Origin: an uncultured Alphaproteobacteria bacterium
Lineage (GTDB): Bacteria > Pseudomonadota > Alphaproteobacteria > HIMB59 > GCA-002718135
Assembly (NCBI GenBank): GCA_902577905.1
Contig: CACHAQ010000001.1
Coordinates: 62,001 to 126,000 of the forward strand
Reading direction: 5' to 3'
DNA length: 64,000 bases
Shown: positions 9,947 through 20,182 of the stretch, in pieces
Position numbering within the stretch: position 1 is the first letter of the stretch
How the letters are laid out: each line of letters begins with the position of its first letter
Translations under genes and position numbers: made by a program
The notes under the pieces: generated by a model
Seen by the model: only the letters and a program-made list of their open reading frames with translations
Database searches by the model: none
What the model was told of the DNA's origin: nothing

Positions 9947-12559
9947 TTAAATTATAAATTTTGATATTTCATCTCTTATTAACTTACTTAAGAGACTGTA
10001 ACCAAGTACATTCATGTGTAAAGGATCTTCTGAATAAAATTTTTCAAATCCAGCATCAAGCATAGGAGAACAAAGATCAATATAGCGCCATTGACTAAAA
10101 TTTTCAATTTTATTTTTAATCCGTTCATTTGCTTCTAGAATTGTATTTAAATAATTATTCCTGAATACACTTGGTTTAATAGATACAAAAAAACATAATG
10201 TATGCGGTAACTTTTCATTAACCTCAGAAGCAAATAATAAAAATTCATTTTCTAAATCTTCAGCACTCATTCCACTACCTATATCATTATCCCCAGCGTA
10301 AAAAATCATCTTATCAGGGTTGTTAGGGACTACTATTCTGTTAAAATATGTACGGCATGATACTAATGTGGAACCTCCAAATCCTAAATTTAATAAACTA
10401 TCAAATGACAAATCAGTTTTTGCATTTTCCCAATCTTTAAAAGTTGAGCTTCCAAATAGAACTATTTTGTTATTTTTATATTGATCTGAATATAATTTAA
10501 TTTCTAATTCTCTCACGTCTGCTTCAAATTCTTCTTCAATAGGGCTAACTAAATTTAAGTTACTTACTACATCCTCATTATTAATTTTATTTTTTGATGC
10601 TGATTTTGCTAATTCAACTGCTTCTTCAACATAGGATCTAAATGTTTTTCTATATTTAGATAGGAAATTTTCTAACTCTTTTTTATTTTTCATATCATTT
10701 ACAAAATCTTTTATTTTGATTGGTTTTTTAATAACTGCAGAATAAATAGTATTAGAAATTGAATAATCAAAATTAGCTAATGCTATTGGAACAAGTAATG
10801 GTTCAGGCTTTAATTGATCTGCTAATAAAAATGCCCCTGGTTTTAATGAGCCTGGAGAATTTGGAGTTAAATTATCTTCAGTTTCTGATGTCCCCTCTGG
10901 CGCAATAACTAAAGGCCTGTTTTGATCAAAAATATTTTGAGTTTCGATAAATAATTTATTTTTTCTTTTCTTTTTTTGTTCTTGAGTTTCATTTAAATAG
11001 TCTGACTCTGGTGTATGAACGAAAATATAATCTAAATTCTCATAATAATTATATCTCCAAAATTCAGTATTTCTAGAATATCGAGCTATTCTTTGACCGC
11101 CATCACCATATTTTGGAAACAAAATTTTTGCACTAATAAAATGACTATCTATACTAAATTGATGTCCATTAGCTAAACCATTTTCTTCAATACTTGCTAG
11201 ATGATTATAAAAAAATATGTTTGTAGGCTCATCAGGTAAATTCTCCATACCTTTAATAACATAAGGTACTTGATCAAATGCTTTTATAAAATCTGAATTT
11301 GTTAATTTTTGTAAAGCTTGTTTATTTATTGAATCATACGAAGTTGCTACTCTGTTGTATATTTTATTTAGTTGTTTGAAAAATCTATTTTTTCTTTCTA
11401 TACCACTCAATGTATCAATCATTAAACTAGCTATAGATTTTTCATCATCGTTACCTGTAATTATTAAATCATAAATTGTATCGAATGCTAAAGAATGAGT
11501 TAAATGATTTTCTAATAAATGAGGTATTGTATAAAGTTTTGAATTACTAGGTATTGTTGCAGAATTATCATCTAATAAATATTGAAAAAACTCCTTTTCA
11601 TTTTTAGCTGGATACGTTGTTAAGCCTGTTGAGCTTTGAATATATCGACCTAACTGCCATAATTGTCTTTTAAAAAATTTGATTGCCAATTCTGAATTTG
11701 TTTTAATTAAATTGTCAATAAACTCATTTGAAAATTTTAAAATTGTTGTATCTCTTGTTGATCTCAATGAATAAGGCGACTCAATATCATGCAAACCTGC
11801 GGATAAGGATAATGCTACTCCCGGTCTAGCTATTGATCTTGAGTTATTTTCTATCTGATCATCTTTTAAATTTGTAAAAGAAGCTTCAACTTTACCTTTT
11901 AATAAAATATTTATTCCATCTGATTTAGTGCCTTCTAACGTTATATATTCACCCGTAGAAAATAGCCTAACGTTTGCATAGTTTATTAATTCATCTAAAT
12001 CGTTATCATCAAGAAATGCTAAAAATGCAGAATTTTTAATTCTTTTTGTATTTACAATATCTCCACTAGTTTTAACACCATCTGCTAAATTAATATTTTT
12101 TTGTTCAATGGGTTTTTCTAAATTACGTGATGACCAAATTAAATTAATAGATTCAAATAATAAATAAGAATAAAAAAAACTTGCATAGCCTGGATCTATC
12201 TCTTCTAATTCTTTTAATTTTTCTATTTTTAAAGAGATATACTCTGAATTACCTTTAATAAATATATCTGACATATATCTACCTGGTGCATTTAAGCCTG
12301 AAATGCCAAGAGGTGATCCAGAATTTTTTAGTGTTGCTAGATTATAAAAAACATTATTATGATATTTTACGAATTCTGCCTCACCTTTCAAAAGAATAAA
12401 AATTTGATCTGCAATACCATGCTGTTCAGCAATTTTGATATCTTCATTATTTTTATGTAATTCTGCACCAGAATTGATTAAATCTTCAGTATTTTTTTTT
12501 GGAGATAAAGAAAAACCTTTATCTACTAGTATTAAAGATATTTTTTCACTTAAATTCAT
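9947..12559 (-). CDS. multidomain protein: two cyclic-nucleotide-binding-like domains, PlsC-like acyltransferase, SGNH/GDSL hydrolase
   Basis: cNMP-like LLKGEAEFVKY and LLKGKVEASF; FFYNHLASIEENG...PLVIAPEGTSE; FGSSTFKDW...NLGFGGS...YAGDND...DPLHMN. Confidence 0.75.
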   Translation of the reverse strand: MNLSEKISLILVDKGFSLSPKKNTEDLINSGAELHKNNEDIKIAEQHGIADQIFILLKGEAEFVKYHNNVFYNLATLKNSGSPLGISGLNAPGRYMSDIFIKGNSEYISLKIEKLKELEEIDPGYASFFYSYLLFESINLIWSSRNLEKPIEQKNINLADGVKTSGDIVNTKRIKNSAFLAFLDDNDLDELINYANVRLFSTGEYITLEGTKSDGINILLKGKVEASFTNLKDDQIENNSRSIARPGVALSLSAGLHDIESPYSLRSTRDTTILKFSNEFIDNLIKTNSELAIKFFKRQLWQLGRYIQSSTGLTTYPAKNEKEFFQYLLDDNSATIPSNSKLYTIPHLLENHLTHSLAFDTIYDLIITGNDDEKSIASLMIDTLSGIERKNRFFKQLNKIYNRVATSYDSINKQALQKLTNSDFIKAFDQVPYVIKGMENLPDEPTNIFFYNHLASIEENGLANGHQFSIDSHFISAKILFPKYGDGGQRIARYSRNTEFWRYNYYENLDYIFVHTPESDYLNETQEQKKKRKNKLFIETQNIFDQNRPLVIAPEGTSETEDNLTPNSPGSLKPGAFLLADQLKPEPLLVPIALANFDYSISNTIYSAVIKKPIKIKDFVNDMKNKKELENFLSKYRKTFRSYVEEAVELAKSASKNKINNEDVVSNLNLVSPIEEEFEADVRELEIKLYSDQYKNNKIVLFGSSTFKDWENAKTDLSFDSLLNLGFGGSTLVSCRTYFNRIVVPNNPDKMIFYAGDNDIGSGMSAEDLENEFLLFASEVNEKLPHTLCFFVSIKPSVFRNNYLNTILEANERIKNKIENFSQWRYIDLCSPMLDAGFEKFYSEDPLHMNVLGYSLLSKLIRDEISKFII

Positions 12560-12607
12560 TTATTATCTAATTTAATAAATTTCCTATTTTATTTAAAGAG
12601 AAAAATA

Positions 12608-13312
12608 TTATCTTCTTATAATTGACTTAAAAATATTAATAAAAGATAACAATATTATTTTTAATCTAAATATACTTACAATGGATTGAGCTAAATATGT
12701 CAATGCAGCAGCTCTTAAAACAGATTTACATTGGTACATATTCTCCTCAGGAACATATCTTTTAAGTATTGGTAAAGCTCTTTTAAAACTTGCATCAAAT
12801 TCTACAGGAAGAGTAATCAAATGGATTAACACATTTGTAGATAAACATCCCATTATTATTATTGCAGCAATAAGAGTAATAAATGGACTTTTAGTAAAGG
12901 CAAATATTGATGGAAGTCCAATAATTAACAAAAATGATCCAATTCTCTGAAATAGCATTGTTTTTTCAATTAATGATTGTCTGAGTATAAGAGGCTTATA
13001 TTTTTCTTTATCTTGAATTGCATGACCAATTTCGTGAGCAACAACCGCAATGCTTGTAATACTTTTTTTATCAAGTTTATCTGTAGCGATATGTATTTTT
13101 TTATCTTTAGGATTGTAATGATCTAATTGTTTAATAGGATTAATTGATACATTGGTAATTTCTTCTTCTTCAAGTATTTTTTTTCCAAGTTCTCTTCCTG
13201 TAAAGGGCATATCAGGTAAAATTTTATTATATTTTTTTAAAATATAATTTACCCATAAACTTGGTAGAAAGAGTGCCATAAATGGTAAAAAATAGTAAAA
13301 TAATTTAATCAC
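12608..13312 (-). CDS. zinc metallopeptidase, YugP family
   Basis: VVAHEIGHAIQD; polytopic membrane protein. Confidence 0.85.
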   Translation of the reverse strand: MIKLFYYFLPFMALFLPSLWVNYILKKYNKILPDMPFTGRELGKKILEEEEITNVSINPIKQLDHYNPKDKKIHIATDKLDKKSITSIAVVAHEIGHAIQDKEKYKPLILRQSLIEKTMLFQRIGSFLLIIGLPSIFAFTKSPFITLIAAIIIMGCLSTNVLIHLITLPVEFDASFKRALPILKRYVPEENMYQCKSVLRAAALTYLAQSIVSIFRLKIILLSFINIFKSIIRR

Positions 13313-13395
13313 AATATAAAAATAGGAATAATATTATTAAAAATCAATTTTATTTAATCTGGTATTATTAACAATAATTAATTATTGTTTTAAAA

Positions 13396-14586
13396 GTGAA
13401 ATCTAAATTTGAAAGAATTAATAGACTCCCTCCATATATATTTGGGGAGATAAATTCATTAAAAATGAAACTGAGAACTGAGGGTAGGGATATTATTGAT
13501 TTTGGTATGGGTAACCCTGATATGCCAACGCCACTTCACATAAGACAGAAATTGAAAGAAGTTATAGATAAGCCTGGTGTTGGACGTTATTCAGTTTCTA
13601 AAGGCATTAATGGATTAAGAAAAGCTCAAGCTAAATATTATAAAAAACGATTTAATGTTGATTTAAATCCATCAAGTGAAATTATAGTTACAATTGGTTC
13701 AAAAGAAGGTTTAGCAAATTTAGCACAAGCTATAACTTCAAGAGGAGATAGAATATTATGTCCTGATCCATCATATCCTGTTCATCCATATGGTTTTATG
13801 ATTGCCGGAGCTAAACTAACACCTATGCAAACATTTTTTAATGGACAGTTCGATAAAAATAAATTTTTATTAAATATAGTTAATAATTTAAAAAAATATT
13901 CTTCAATAAAAGTTATTATCGTTTCTTTTCCATCAAATCCAACAGCTCAGATAGTTGATTTAGATTTTTATAAAGAATTAGTAAAAATTGCAAAAAAATA
14001 TCAAGTTTATATTCTATCCGATTTAGCTTATTCTGAAATTTACTTTGGTAATAATCCGCCTCCATCAATATTAGAAGTTAATGGAGCAAAGAGTATAGCA
14101 GTTGAGTTTACAACCTTATCCAAAACTTATGCTATGGCTGGATGGAGAATAGGTTTTGCGGTTGGAAACAAAACTTTAATTGAAGCATTAACAAAAATTA
14201 AATCATATGTTGACTATGGTGCTTTTACACCTGTTCAAGTAGCAGCTACTGCTGCTCTAAATGGATCTCAAAAATGTGTAGAAGAAATAAGGGAGACTTA
14301 TAAAAAAAGAAGAGATGTTTTAATAGAATCTTTTGAAAGGGCTGGTTGGGATAAAATTCCAGAGCCTGAGGCATCAATGTTTGTATGGGCTCCTTTACCT
14401 AAAAAATATAAAAAAATGGGTTCTATGAAGTTTGCCAAAAATTTAATGATAAACGCCGATGTTGCAGTAGCTCCTGGTTTGGCTTTTGGAAAAGGAGGGG
14501 AAGGTTTTGTTCGTATTGGTCTAGTAGAAAATACTCAAAGAATAAGACAAGCAGCTAAAAATATTAAAAGATATTTTAATACTTAA
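13396..14586 (+). CDS. PLP-dependent class I/II aminotransferase (AlaC/DapL-like)
   Basis: DFGMGNPDMPTP, SFPSNPTAQ, SKTYAMAGWRIGF; GTG start. Confidence 0.9.
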   Translation: MKSKFERINRLPPYIFGEINSLKMKLRTEGRDIIDFGMGNPDMPTPLHIRQKLKEVIDKPGVGRYSVSKGINGLRKAQAKYYKKRFNVDLNPSSEIIVTIGSKEGLANLAQAITSRGDRILCPDPSYPVHPYGFMIAGAKLTPMQTFFNGQFDKNKFLLNIVNNLKKYSSIKVIIVSFPSNPTAQIVDLDFYKELVKIAKKYQVYILSDLAYSEIYFGNNPPPSILEVNGAKSIAVEFTTLSKTYAMAGWRIGFAVGNKTLIEALTKIKSYVDYGAFTPVQVAATAALNGSQKCVEEIRETYKKRRDVLIESFERAGWDKIPEPEASMFVWAPLPKKYKKMGSMKFAKNLMINADVAVAPGLAFGKGGEGFVRIGLVENTQRIRQAAKNIKRYFNT

Positions 14587-14588
14587 TA

Positions 14589-15566
14589 TTAAACTGATAA
14601 AATCTTAATATAATGTGATAATTTTTCACCTGCATCCCAAGCATCGCTTAGACTTTTTCCTAAAACCCAGTCCCCACTTAAAAATATTTTATTATCCTTA
14701 GAATTAATCCAATTTTTTTTTGAGATAGTATTATAACTCAATTTTGTTTGCGCATATAACCACCTGTGTGATTTAATAAAACTTATTTCATTCTTTATAT
14801 CAAATGTTTCTTCAAATATTGATTGGGCATATTTTTCTAGTTCAGTCTTGTCTATATCGATATTATTTTTTGTATATTCAGAACTCATATTTAATACCCA
14901 ACAATCATTGGATAATTCATTAAATTTTATATTTTGATTCATAAAGAAACTAATATCTTTATGAAGATTTAATCCAGCTTTAATTTTAATATTATTATTA
15001 TCTTTATAGCTTAACATTACAGTATGTATTGGATCATAAGATGGCTCCCTAACAATCTGAGTAAAATCAATTAATTCTTTTGAAAGTTCTTTTGATTGTA
15101 AATAAGGTATACAAATTAAAATATAATCAAAATCTTTAAATTCTTCTTTTTCAGAAAATAGCGAGAAGAGATCATTGCTTGTTTTTGAAATTTTAATTAT
15201 TTTTGAATTTAAATGACTTTTTACTTCAATATTATCAAAAATAGAATTTGGAATAGAATTCATTCCATTTTGACCAATAATAATTTTTTTTCTAGTCTTT
15301 TTATTTTTTAAATAATCTGTTGCAAAATCTATTTCTATTTCTTGTCCCAAGTTATACCTACTTATTACTTCATTTAATTGAACTACAGAGTGATTTGTTG
15401 ATAGATAATGTGCTCCATGATCAAAAAGGTAATTATCATGCTTTCTAGTAGAGACTCTTCCCCCTGGTCTCCATGATTTATCAAAAATTGTAATATTATA
15501 TTCTTGAAGATTATAAGCAAGAGACAAACCAGCCATCCCAGCTCCAATTATTGCAATATTTTTCAC
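14589..15566 (-). CDS. FAD/NAD(P)-dependent renalase-like amine oxidase
   Basis: IAIIGAGMAGLSLAYNL, DKSWRPGGRVSTR, LSGDWVLGKSLSDAWDAG. Confidence 0.8.
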   Translation of the reverse strand: MKNIAIIGAGMAGLSLAYNLQEYNITIFDKSWRPGGRVSTRKHDNYLFDHGAHYLSTNHSVVQLNEVISRYNLGQEIEIDFATDYLKNKKTRKKIIIGQNGMNSIPNSIFDNIEVKSHLNSKIIKISKTSNDLFSLFSEKEEFKDFDYILICIPYLQSKELSKELIDFTQIVREPSYDPIHTVMLSYKDNNNIKIKAGLNLHKDISFFMNQNIKFNELSNDCWVLNMSSEYTKNNIDIDKTELEKYAQSIFEETFDIKNEISFIKSHRWLYAQTKLSYNTISKKNWINSKDNKIFLSGDWVLGKSLSDAWDAGEKLSHYIKILSV

Positions 15567-15567
15567 A

Positions 15568-15771
15568 TTAATTAATATTAATTATTTGAAAAATTTTTTT
15601 GCCTGAAGATTTAATTTTTTTTAAACCAAATTTACTGCATAGATTTTTGTATCTCTGTTTTTCTGGTAAGTTAATTGTTTTAAAATGTATATTATCGTGA
15701 CCGAACATCATTTTCTGACCATTAATTTCATATAATTTTTTATAAATACTAGATTTTCTTCTGATAACCAT
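15568..15771 (-). CDS. small basic hypothetical protein
   Basis: 67-aa ORF in tight array upstream of renalase-like gene. Confidence 0.4.
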   Translation of the reverse strand: MVIRRKSSIYKKLYEINGQKMMFGHDNIHFKTINLPEKQRYKNLCSKFGLKKIKSSGKKIFQIININ

Positions 15772-15774
15772 AAT

Positions 15775-15858
15775 TTAGTAGAAAAAATATATAGTTAAAT
15801 TTAAAGCAGCAAAAATAAATACTATTGCAATAGCTGCGTATAAATTTCTTTTGTTCAT
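15775..15858 (-). CDS. candidate 27-aa single-TM small protein
   Basis: ATG...TAA reads MNKRNLYAAIAIVFIFAALNLTIYFFY; 3 nt upstream of next CDS. Confidence 0.35.
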   Translation of the reverse strand: MNKRNLYAAIAIVFIFAALNLTIYFFY

Positions 15859-15902
15859 ATCTATTTATAATTAAAATTATACTTAAAAGTCAAGATACTA
15901 AA

Positions 15903-16760
15903 TTAATTTAACATTAATGATTTTAGGAAATCTAAGTTTTCAATTAATCGTCTTAATTCTTCTGGATCTAGTCCTTTTAAATTTTCTTTAAATAAATTTT
16001 GATAGTCTAATGTATCAATACGATCCGTATAAATTTCTTTTAAAGAAATTGTATTTGAATTATCATAATCATAATTCCCAATTAATATTTTTGATAATGC
16101 AGGAAATATTAGTGATGTAGTTGTATAAGTTGCAAATCCTATTTCTCTGTCTTCGTCTTGTCTTTTGTCAATAAAGGTAAAATAAATAGCTATTCTTGCT
16201 GCACGTGTTAATTCTGCTACAGATAATTCATCATCTTGTGATACATCTAAAAATGAAAATGTTTCATTAATACAATTTGCGGGATTGCTATCATTATTAC
16301 ATGTTTCAATTAATTGAGAATTCATTAAGTTAATAATTTCTCCATAAATAATTTGAAAGACACTAGGGATTGATTCACATTTTTCATATACAGAATACTC
16401 TGATGAATTTAAAAAAGAATAATCTATACCATCCCAACTATCGGGAGCAGTAACTTCAAGTAAATTATCACCATCTTTTTTTAAAAAATAATAATAATTT
16501 CCATCTAATTCACCCCATTTATAAGCTGACCAATCTTGTACCTTTGATGTTTTGGACACATTAAAGCCAACATATGTCTCGTCAATCCACATACTTGTAT
16601 TATTTGATATTATAAATACTTGATATTCTGCGTCACAATCATCACTCCAAATACCTTGCATATCTTTTGGAAAATTATCTTCAAATATTAATTCTGCATT
16701 CAGGTGAAATGGTAATAATAAAAAAATACTAAAAATGAATTTTAATAAATTATTCTTCAT
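15903..16760 (-). CDS. secreted hypothetical protein with EF-hand-like segments
   Basis: Signal peptide; DVSQDDELSVAEL and DYDNSNTISLKEI calcium-loop-like. Confidence 0.6.
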   Translation of the reverse strand: MKNNLLKFIFSIFLLLPFHLNAELIFEDNFPKDMQGIWSDDCDAEYQVFIISNNTSMWIDETYVGFNVSKTSKVQDWSAYKWGELDGNYYYFLKKDGDNLLEVTAPDSWDGIDYSFLNSSEYSVYEKCESIPSVFQIIYGEIINLMNSQLIETCNNDSNPANCINETFSFLDVSQDDELSVAELTRAARIAIYFTFIDKRQDEDREIGFATYTTTSLIFPALSKILIGNYDYDNSNTISLKEIYTDRIDTLDYQNLFKENLKGLDPEELRRLIENLDFLKSLMLN

Positions 16761-17259
16761 AAGGCATAACTCTTATTACATCTCCGTAAATAATTACAAC
16801 TCTTTGTCCATTCGGAAGGGCATTATTATCTCCTTGTACAAAAGCCTTTTCTTGATCATTTTGGCAATTAGAAGTGTTATTACCACATTCATCAATATTC
16901 ACTATATATTGGAAGCCATCATGATTGCCAATTTTAGCTTGAATTACTGAGCCCATAGCGGCTCCTCCAATAGTTCCATATACTATAGCAATATCTTGAC
17001 ACTTAGTTCCTAATATTTCTTCTTCTCCGCATATTTGAGAAGCTAAAAGACCTCCTATCATTGCTCCAGCAGTTGCTCCAATCCAATCACTTTCACCTTC
17101 AATTTTTACTGGAAGAGAGGTTTTAATTGTTCCATATTCAATATTAGTTACTTTTTGTGCATCAGATTTTTTTACCTTATTTGGAGATGTTGTATTACAA
17201 GAGATTAGCGCAAAACTAATTATCAGGGGAATTACCAATAATTTTACTAATTTGGTCAT
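16750..17259 (-). CDS. lipoprotein with glycine-zipper region
   Basis: Lipobox-like ALISCN; GATAGAMIGGLLASQ ... GTIGGAAMGSVI. Confidence 0.65.
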   Translation of the reverse strand: MTKLVKLLVIPLIISFALISCNTTSPNKVKKSDAQKVTNIEYGTIKTSLPVKIEGESDWIGATAGAMIGGLLASQICGEEEILGTKCQDIAIVYGTIGGAAMGSVIQAKIGNHDGFQYIVNIDECGNNTSNCQNDQEKAFVQGDNNALPNGQRVVIIYGDVIRVMPYEE

Positions 17260-17352
17260 TAATTTATAAATTACTATAGTTAAAAATTGTCTAAAATAAG
17301 TAATTAATTTTAATAAATCATATAAATTTTCTAATAACTTACTATTTAGATA

Positions 17353-18834
17353 TTGATGAAAAGTGTATTTTTAATTCTTGGAAATCAATTATTCCCACAT
17401 AAACACCTAAGAAAATATAAAGACTCAACTATTTTTATGTGTGAAAGTTTTGATCTTTGTACTTTTCAAAAACATCATAAATTAAAACTCATTCTTTTTC
17501 TGTCCTCAATGAGATCTTATGCTGATGAACTAAAAAAAAATAAATTTAAAGTTAAATATATTGATTTAAAAAAGGATTTTAAAATATCCTACGAAAATAA
17601 ATTAGAAAATTTTATAAAAAAAAATAAATTCGAAGAATTAATTTCTTTTGAAATTGAAGATAAATTTTTTGAAAAAAAGATAAGCACCCTATGTAAAAAA
17701 AATAAGATTAAATTAACTTTTATACAATCACCCATGTTTTTAAATTCAAGAGATGAATTTAAAAATTATTTAAGTAAAACAAAAAAACCTTTTATGGCAA
17801 ATTTTTATAAAATTGCCCGTGCAAAAATAGATATTTTGATGGAAAATAATAAGCCCAAAGGTGGAAAATGGAGTTTTGATGAAGATAACAGAAAAAAACT
17901 ACCTAAAGATATTAAAATACCAGAAATGATTACTGCAAAAGAAACAAAGCATACAAAAGTTTTAAAACAACAAATAAACACAATTTTTAAAAATCACCCA
18001 GGCCAAGTTGATAATTTTTGGCTACCTACAACTTATGATGATGCTGTTAAATGGTTAGATCATTTTATTATTAAAAAATTTAATTTATTTGGTGATTACG
18101 AAGATGCAGTTGATACTAATAATAACTTTCTATTTCATAGTGTTCTAAGTCCCATGATTAATTTAGGTTTATTAACACCAGAACTAATAATTGAGAGAGT
18201 AAGAAAAGTTGAAAATAAAATTAAAATTAATTCTTATGAAGGTTATATTAGGCAAATTATTGGATGGAGAGAATTCATTAGGGGAATTTACCAAAATTAT
18301 GATCAACAATTAGAAGAAAATAATTTCTTTCAACATCAAAATTCTCTCACTAAAAAATGGTATGACGGCACAACTGGACTAGATCCTTTAGATCACTCAA
18401 TTAAAAATGCTCAAAAATATGGTTACACCCATCATATTGAGAGACTAATGGTTTTATGTAACATTATGAACTTGTGTGAAATTAAACCTAATGAAGTTTA
18501 TAATTGGTTTATGGAAATGTTTGTAGATAGCTCTGATTGGGTAATGTCACCTAATGTTTATGGTATGGGATTGTTTAGTGACGGAGGTATATTTAGTACT
18601 AAACCTTATATATGTGGTTCAAGTTATTTTATGAAAATGATGAATTTTAAAAGAGGTGATTGGAATGATATTATGGATGGGTTGTATTGGCGTTTTATAA
18701 ATAAAAATAGAAAATTTTTTCAATCTAATCCACGTTTAAATATGATGGTTAATATCTATGATAAAATGAATACTGAAAGGAAAAATCAAATAATAAAGAA
18801 AGCAAATCAGTTTATTCGTGATAATACCAATTAA
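17353..18834 (+). CDS. cryptochrome/photolyase family (prokaryotic (6-4) / PhrB-type)
   Basis: N-term LILGNQLFPHKHL; YEGYIRQIIGWREFIRGIY; WVMSPNVYGMGLFSDGG. Confidence 0.85.
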   Translation: MMKSVFLILGNQLFPHKHLRKYKDSTIFMCESFDLCTFQKHHKLKLILFLSSMRSYADELKKNKFKVKYIDLKKDFKISYENKLENFIKKNKFEELISFEIEDKFFEKKISTLCKKNKIKLTFIQSPMFLNSRDEFKNYLSKTKKPFMANFYKIARAKIDILMENNKPKGGKWSFDEDNRKKLPKDIKIPEMITAKETKHTKVLKQQINTIFKNHPGQVDNFWLPTTYDDAVKWLDHFIIKKFNLFGDYEDAVDTNNNFLFHSVLSPMINLGLLTPELIIERVRKVENKIKINSYEGYIRQIIGWREFIRGIYQNYDQQLEENNFFQHQNSLTKKWYDGTTGLDPLDHSIKNAQKYGYTHHIERLMVLCNIMNLCEIKPNEVYNWFMEMFVDSSDWVMSPNVYGMGLFSDGGIFSTKPYICGSSYFMKMMNFKRGDWNDIMDGLYWRFINKNRKFFQSNPRLNMMVNIYDKMNTERKNQIIKKANQFIRDNTN

Positions 18835-19211
18835 TGGATAAATTTGATGTTGTTGCAGCAATAATAATAAAAAATGATAAATATTTTATTGCGCAAAGAA
18901 ATAGAAATAAACATATGGGATTAAGTTGGGAATTTCCAGGTGGAAAAGTGGAAGAAGGGGAATCTTTTGAAATTGCACTTAAAAGAGAGATAGAAGAAGA
19001 ACTTAATATAGAAATAGATATTAAACATAAATTAGGTGAAGAAAATTATCAAGATGACAAAATAAATGTGAAATTACATTATTTTATATGCTCTCATTCT
19101 AATGGTGAAATTATTTTGAGTGAACACGAAGACTCGGCTTGGATTACAAAAAATGAATTTAAAAATTATAATTTTGCTGAAGGAGATAGTGATATTATAA
19201 ATTTATTATAA
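18834..19211 (+). CDS. NUDIX hydrolase, MutT-like
   Basis: GGKVEEGESFEIALKREIEEELNI Nudix box. Confidence 0.9.
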   Translation: MDKFDVVAAIIIKNDKYFIAQRNRNKHMGLSWEFPGGKVEEGESFEIALKREIEEELNIEIDIKHKLGEENYQDDKINVKLHYFICSHSNGEIILSEHEDSAWITKNEFKNYNFAEGDSDIINLL

Positions 19212-19306
19212 GTCTAATTTTAAAATCGTTTAAAACCTTAATTTTTGTACTTTTTTTTCAAAAATTTTATTTTCTTTTATTTTAATGATAAAGACCAACA
19301 TCATTT

Positions 19307-20014
19307 ATGAAAGTTGATAAAGATCAAATATCCGCATGGGGTGTGCATGCCTTCACTGGTTCTGGAGCAATACTTGGGTTTCTTGCCTTAGTATCAATAT
19401 TAAATAATGATCAAGTTGGAAGTTTTTTATGGCTTGGTATGGCCTTACTTGTAGATGGAGTTGATGGAACATTAGCTAGGAAGGTTGGAGTTGAAGAAAA
19501 AGCACCAAATCTAGATGGGATTATTTTAGATTCCATTATTGATTACCTAAATTACGTTATTAACCCAGCTTTAATGATTTACTGGTTTCAGATGGTACCA
19601 TCAGGTTTTGAAATGATTATGCCTGCTCTTATATTTGGAGTTTCTTTGTACACTTTTATCAACGTAAATATGAAAACGGATGATTATTATTTCAAAGGTT
19701 TTCCTGCAGTCTGGAATGTTGTGGTTTTATATTTCTTTATATTAAATACGAATGAATGGATAAACTTAATTGTTATAGTTGTTCTATCAGTATTGACATT
19801 TGTACCATGGAAGTTTGTTCATCCACTAAGAGTAAAATCATTTAGAAATTTAACGATTTTTTTTACTGTTGTTTGGGCAGCAACAACACTGCGATTAGTA
19901 ACAAAATCAGAAATAAACTTAATTATAAATGATACAATTGTTCTTTTAATATGGTTAATTTGTACGGGCTATTTTATTTATATTTGTTTTCTTAGATCGA
20001 TAAAAGACTATTAA
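19307..20014 (+). CDS. pcs: CDP-alcohol phosphatidyltransferase, probable phosphatidylcholine synthase
   Basis: DGVDGTLARKVGVEEKAPNLDGIILDSIIDYLNYVINP. Confidence 0.85.
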   Translation: MKVDKDQISAWGVHAFTGSGAILGFLALVSILNNDQVGSFLWLGMALLVDGVDGTLARKVGVEEKAPNLDGIILDSIIDYLNYVINPALMIYWFQMVPSGFEMIMPALIFGVSLYTFINVNMKTDDYYFKGFPAVWNVVVLYFFILNTNEWINLIVIVVLSVLTFVPWKFVHPLRVKSFRNLTIFFTVVWAATTLRLVTKSEINLIINDTIVLLIWLICTGYFIYICFLRSIKDY

Positions 20015-20115
20015 AACCGTAAGTAATTCAATATTATTTTGTATATGCAAAAAATGCATATCAAATAAGTATGAAATTCATTTTTAAAAATAAATAAATT
20101 TTATTATTAAAATTT

Positions 20116-20172
20116 CATCGTTCATTTTGAATAATTCAAAACGGAAGTAAACGAAAGTTGAAGGAACGCATG
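20116..20172 (+). promoter_or_regulatory. glnA-type glutamine riboswitch aptamer 1
   Basis: catCGTTCatTTTGAATaATTCAAAacGGAAGTAaacgaaagttGAAGGAACGcatg; P1 CGTTC/GAACG, perfect TTTTGAAT/ATTCAAAA stem. Confidence 0.8.
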
Positions 20173-20182
20173 CAAGTTATTA

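Noticed and set aside
20043-20061. ATATGCA-aaaaa-TGCATAT hairpin downstream of pcs
   Set aside because: Short AT-rich stem without U-tract; could be a weak terminator but not supported enough to call
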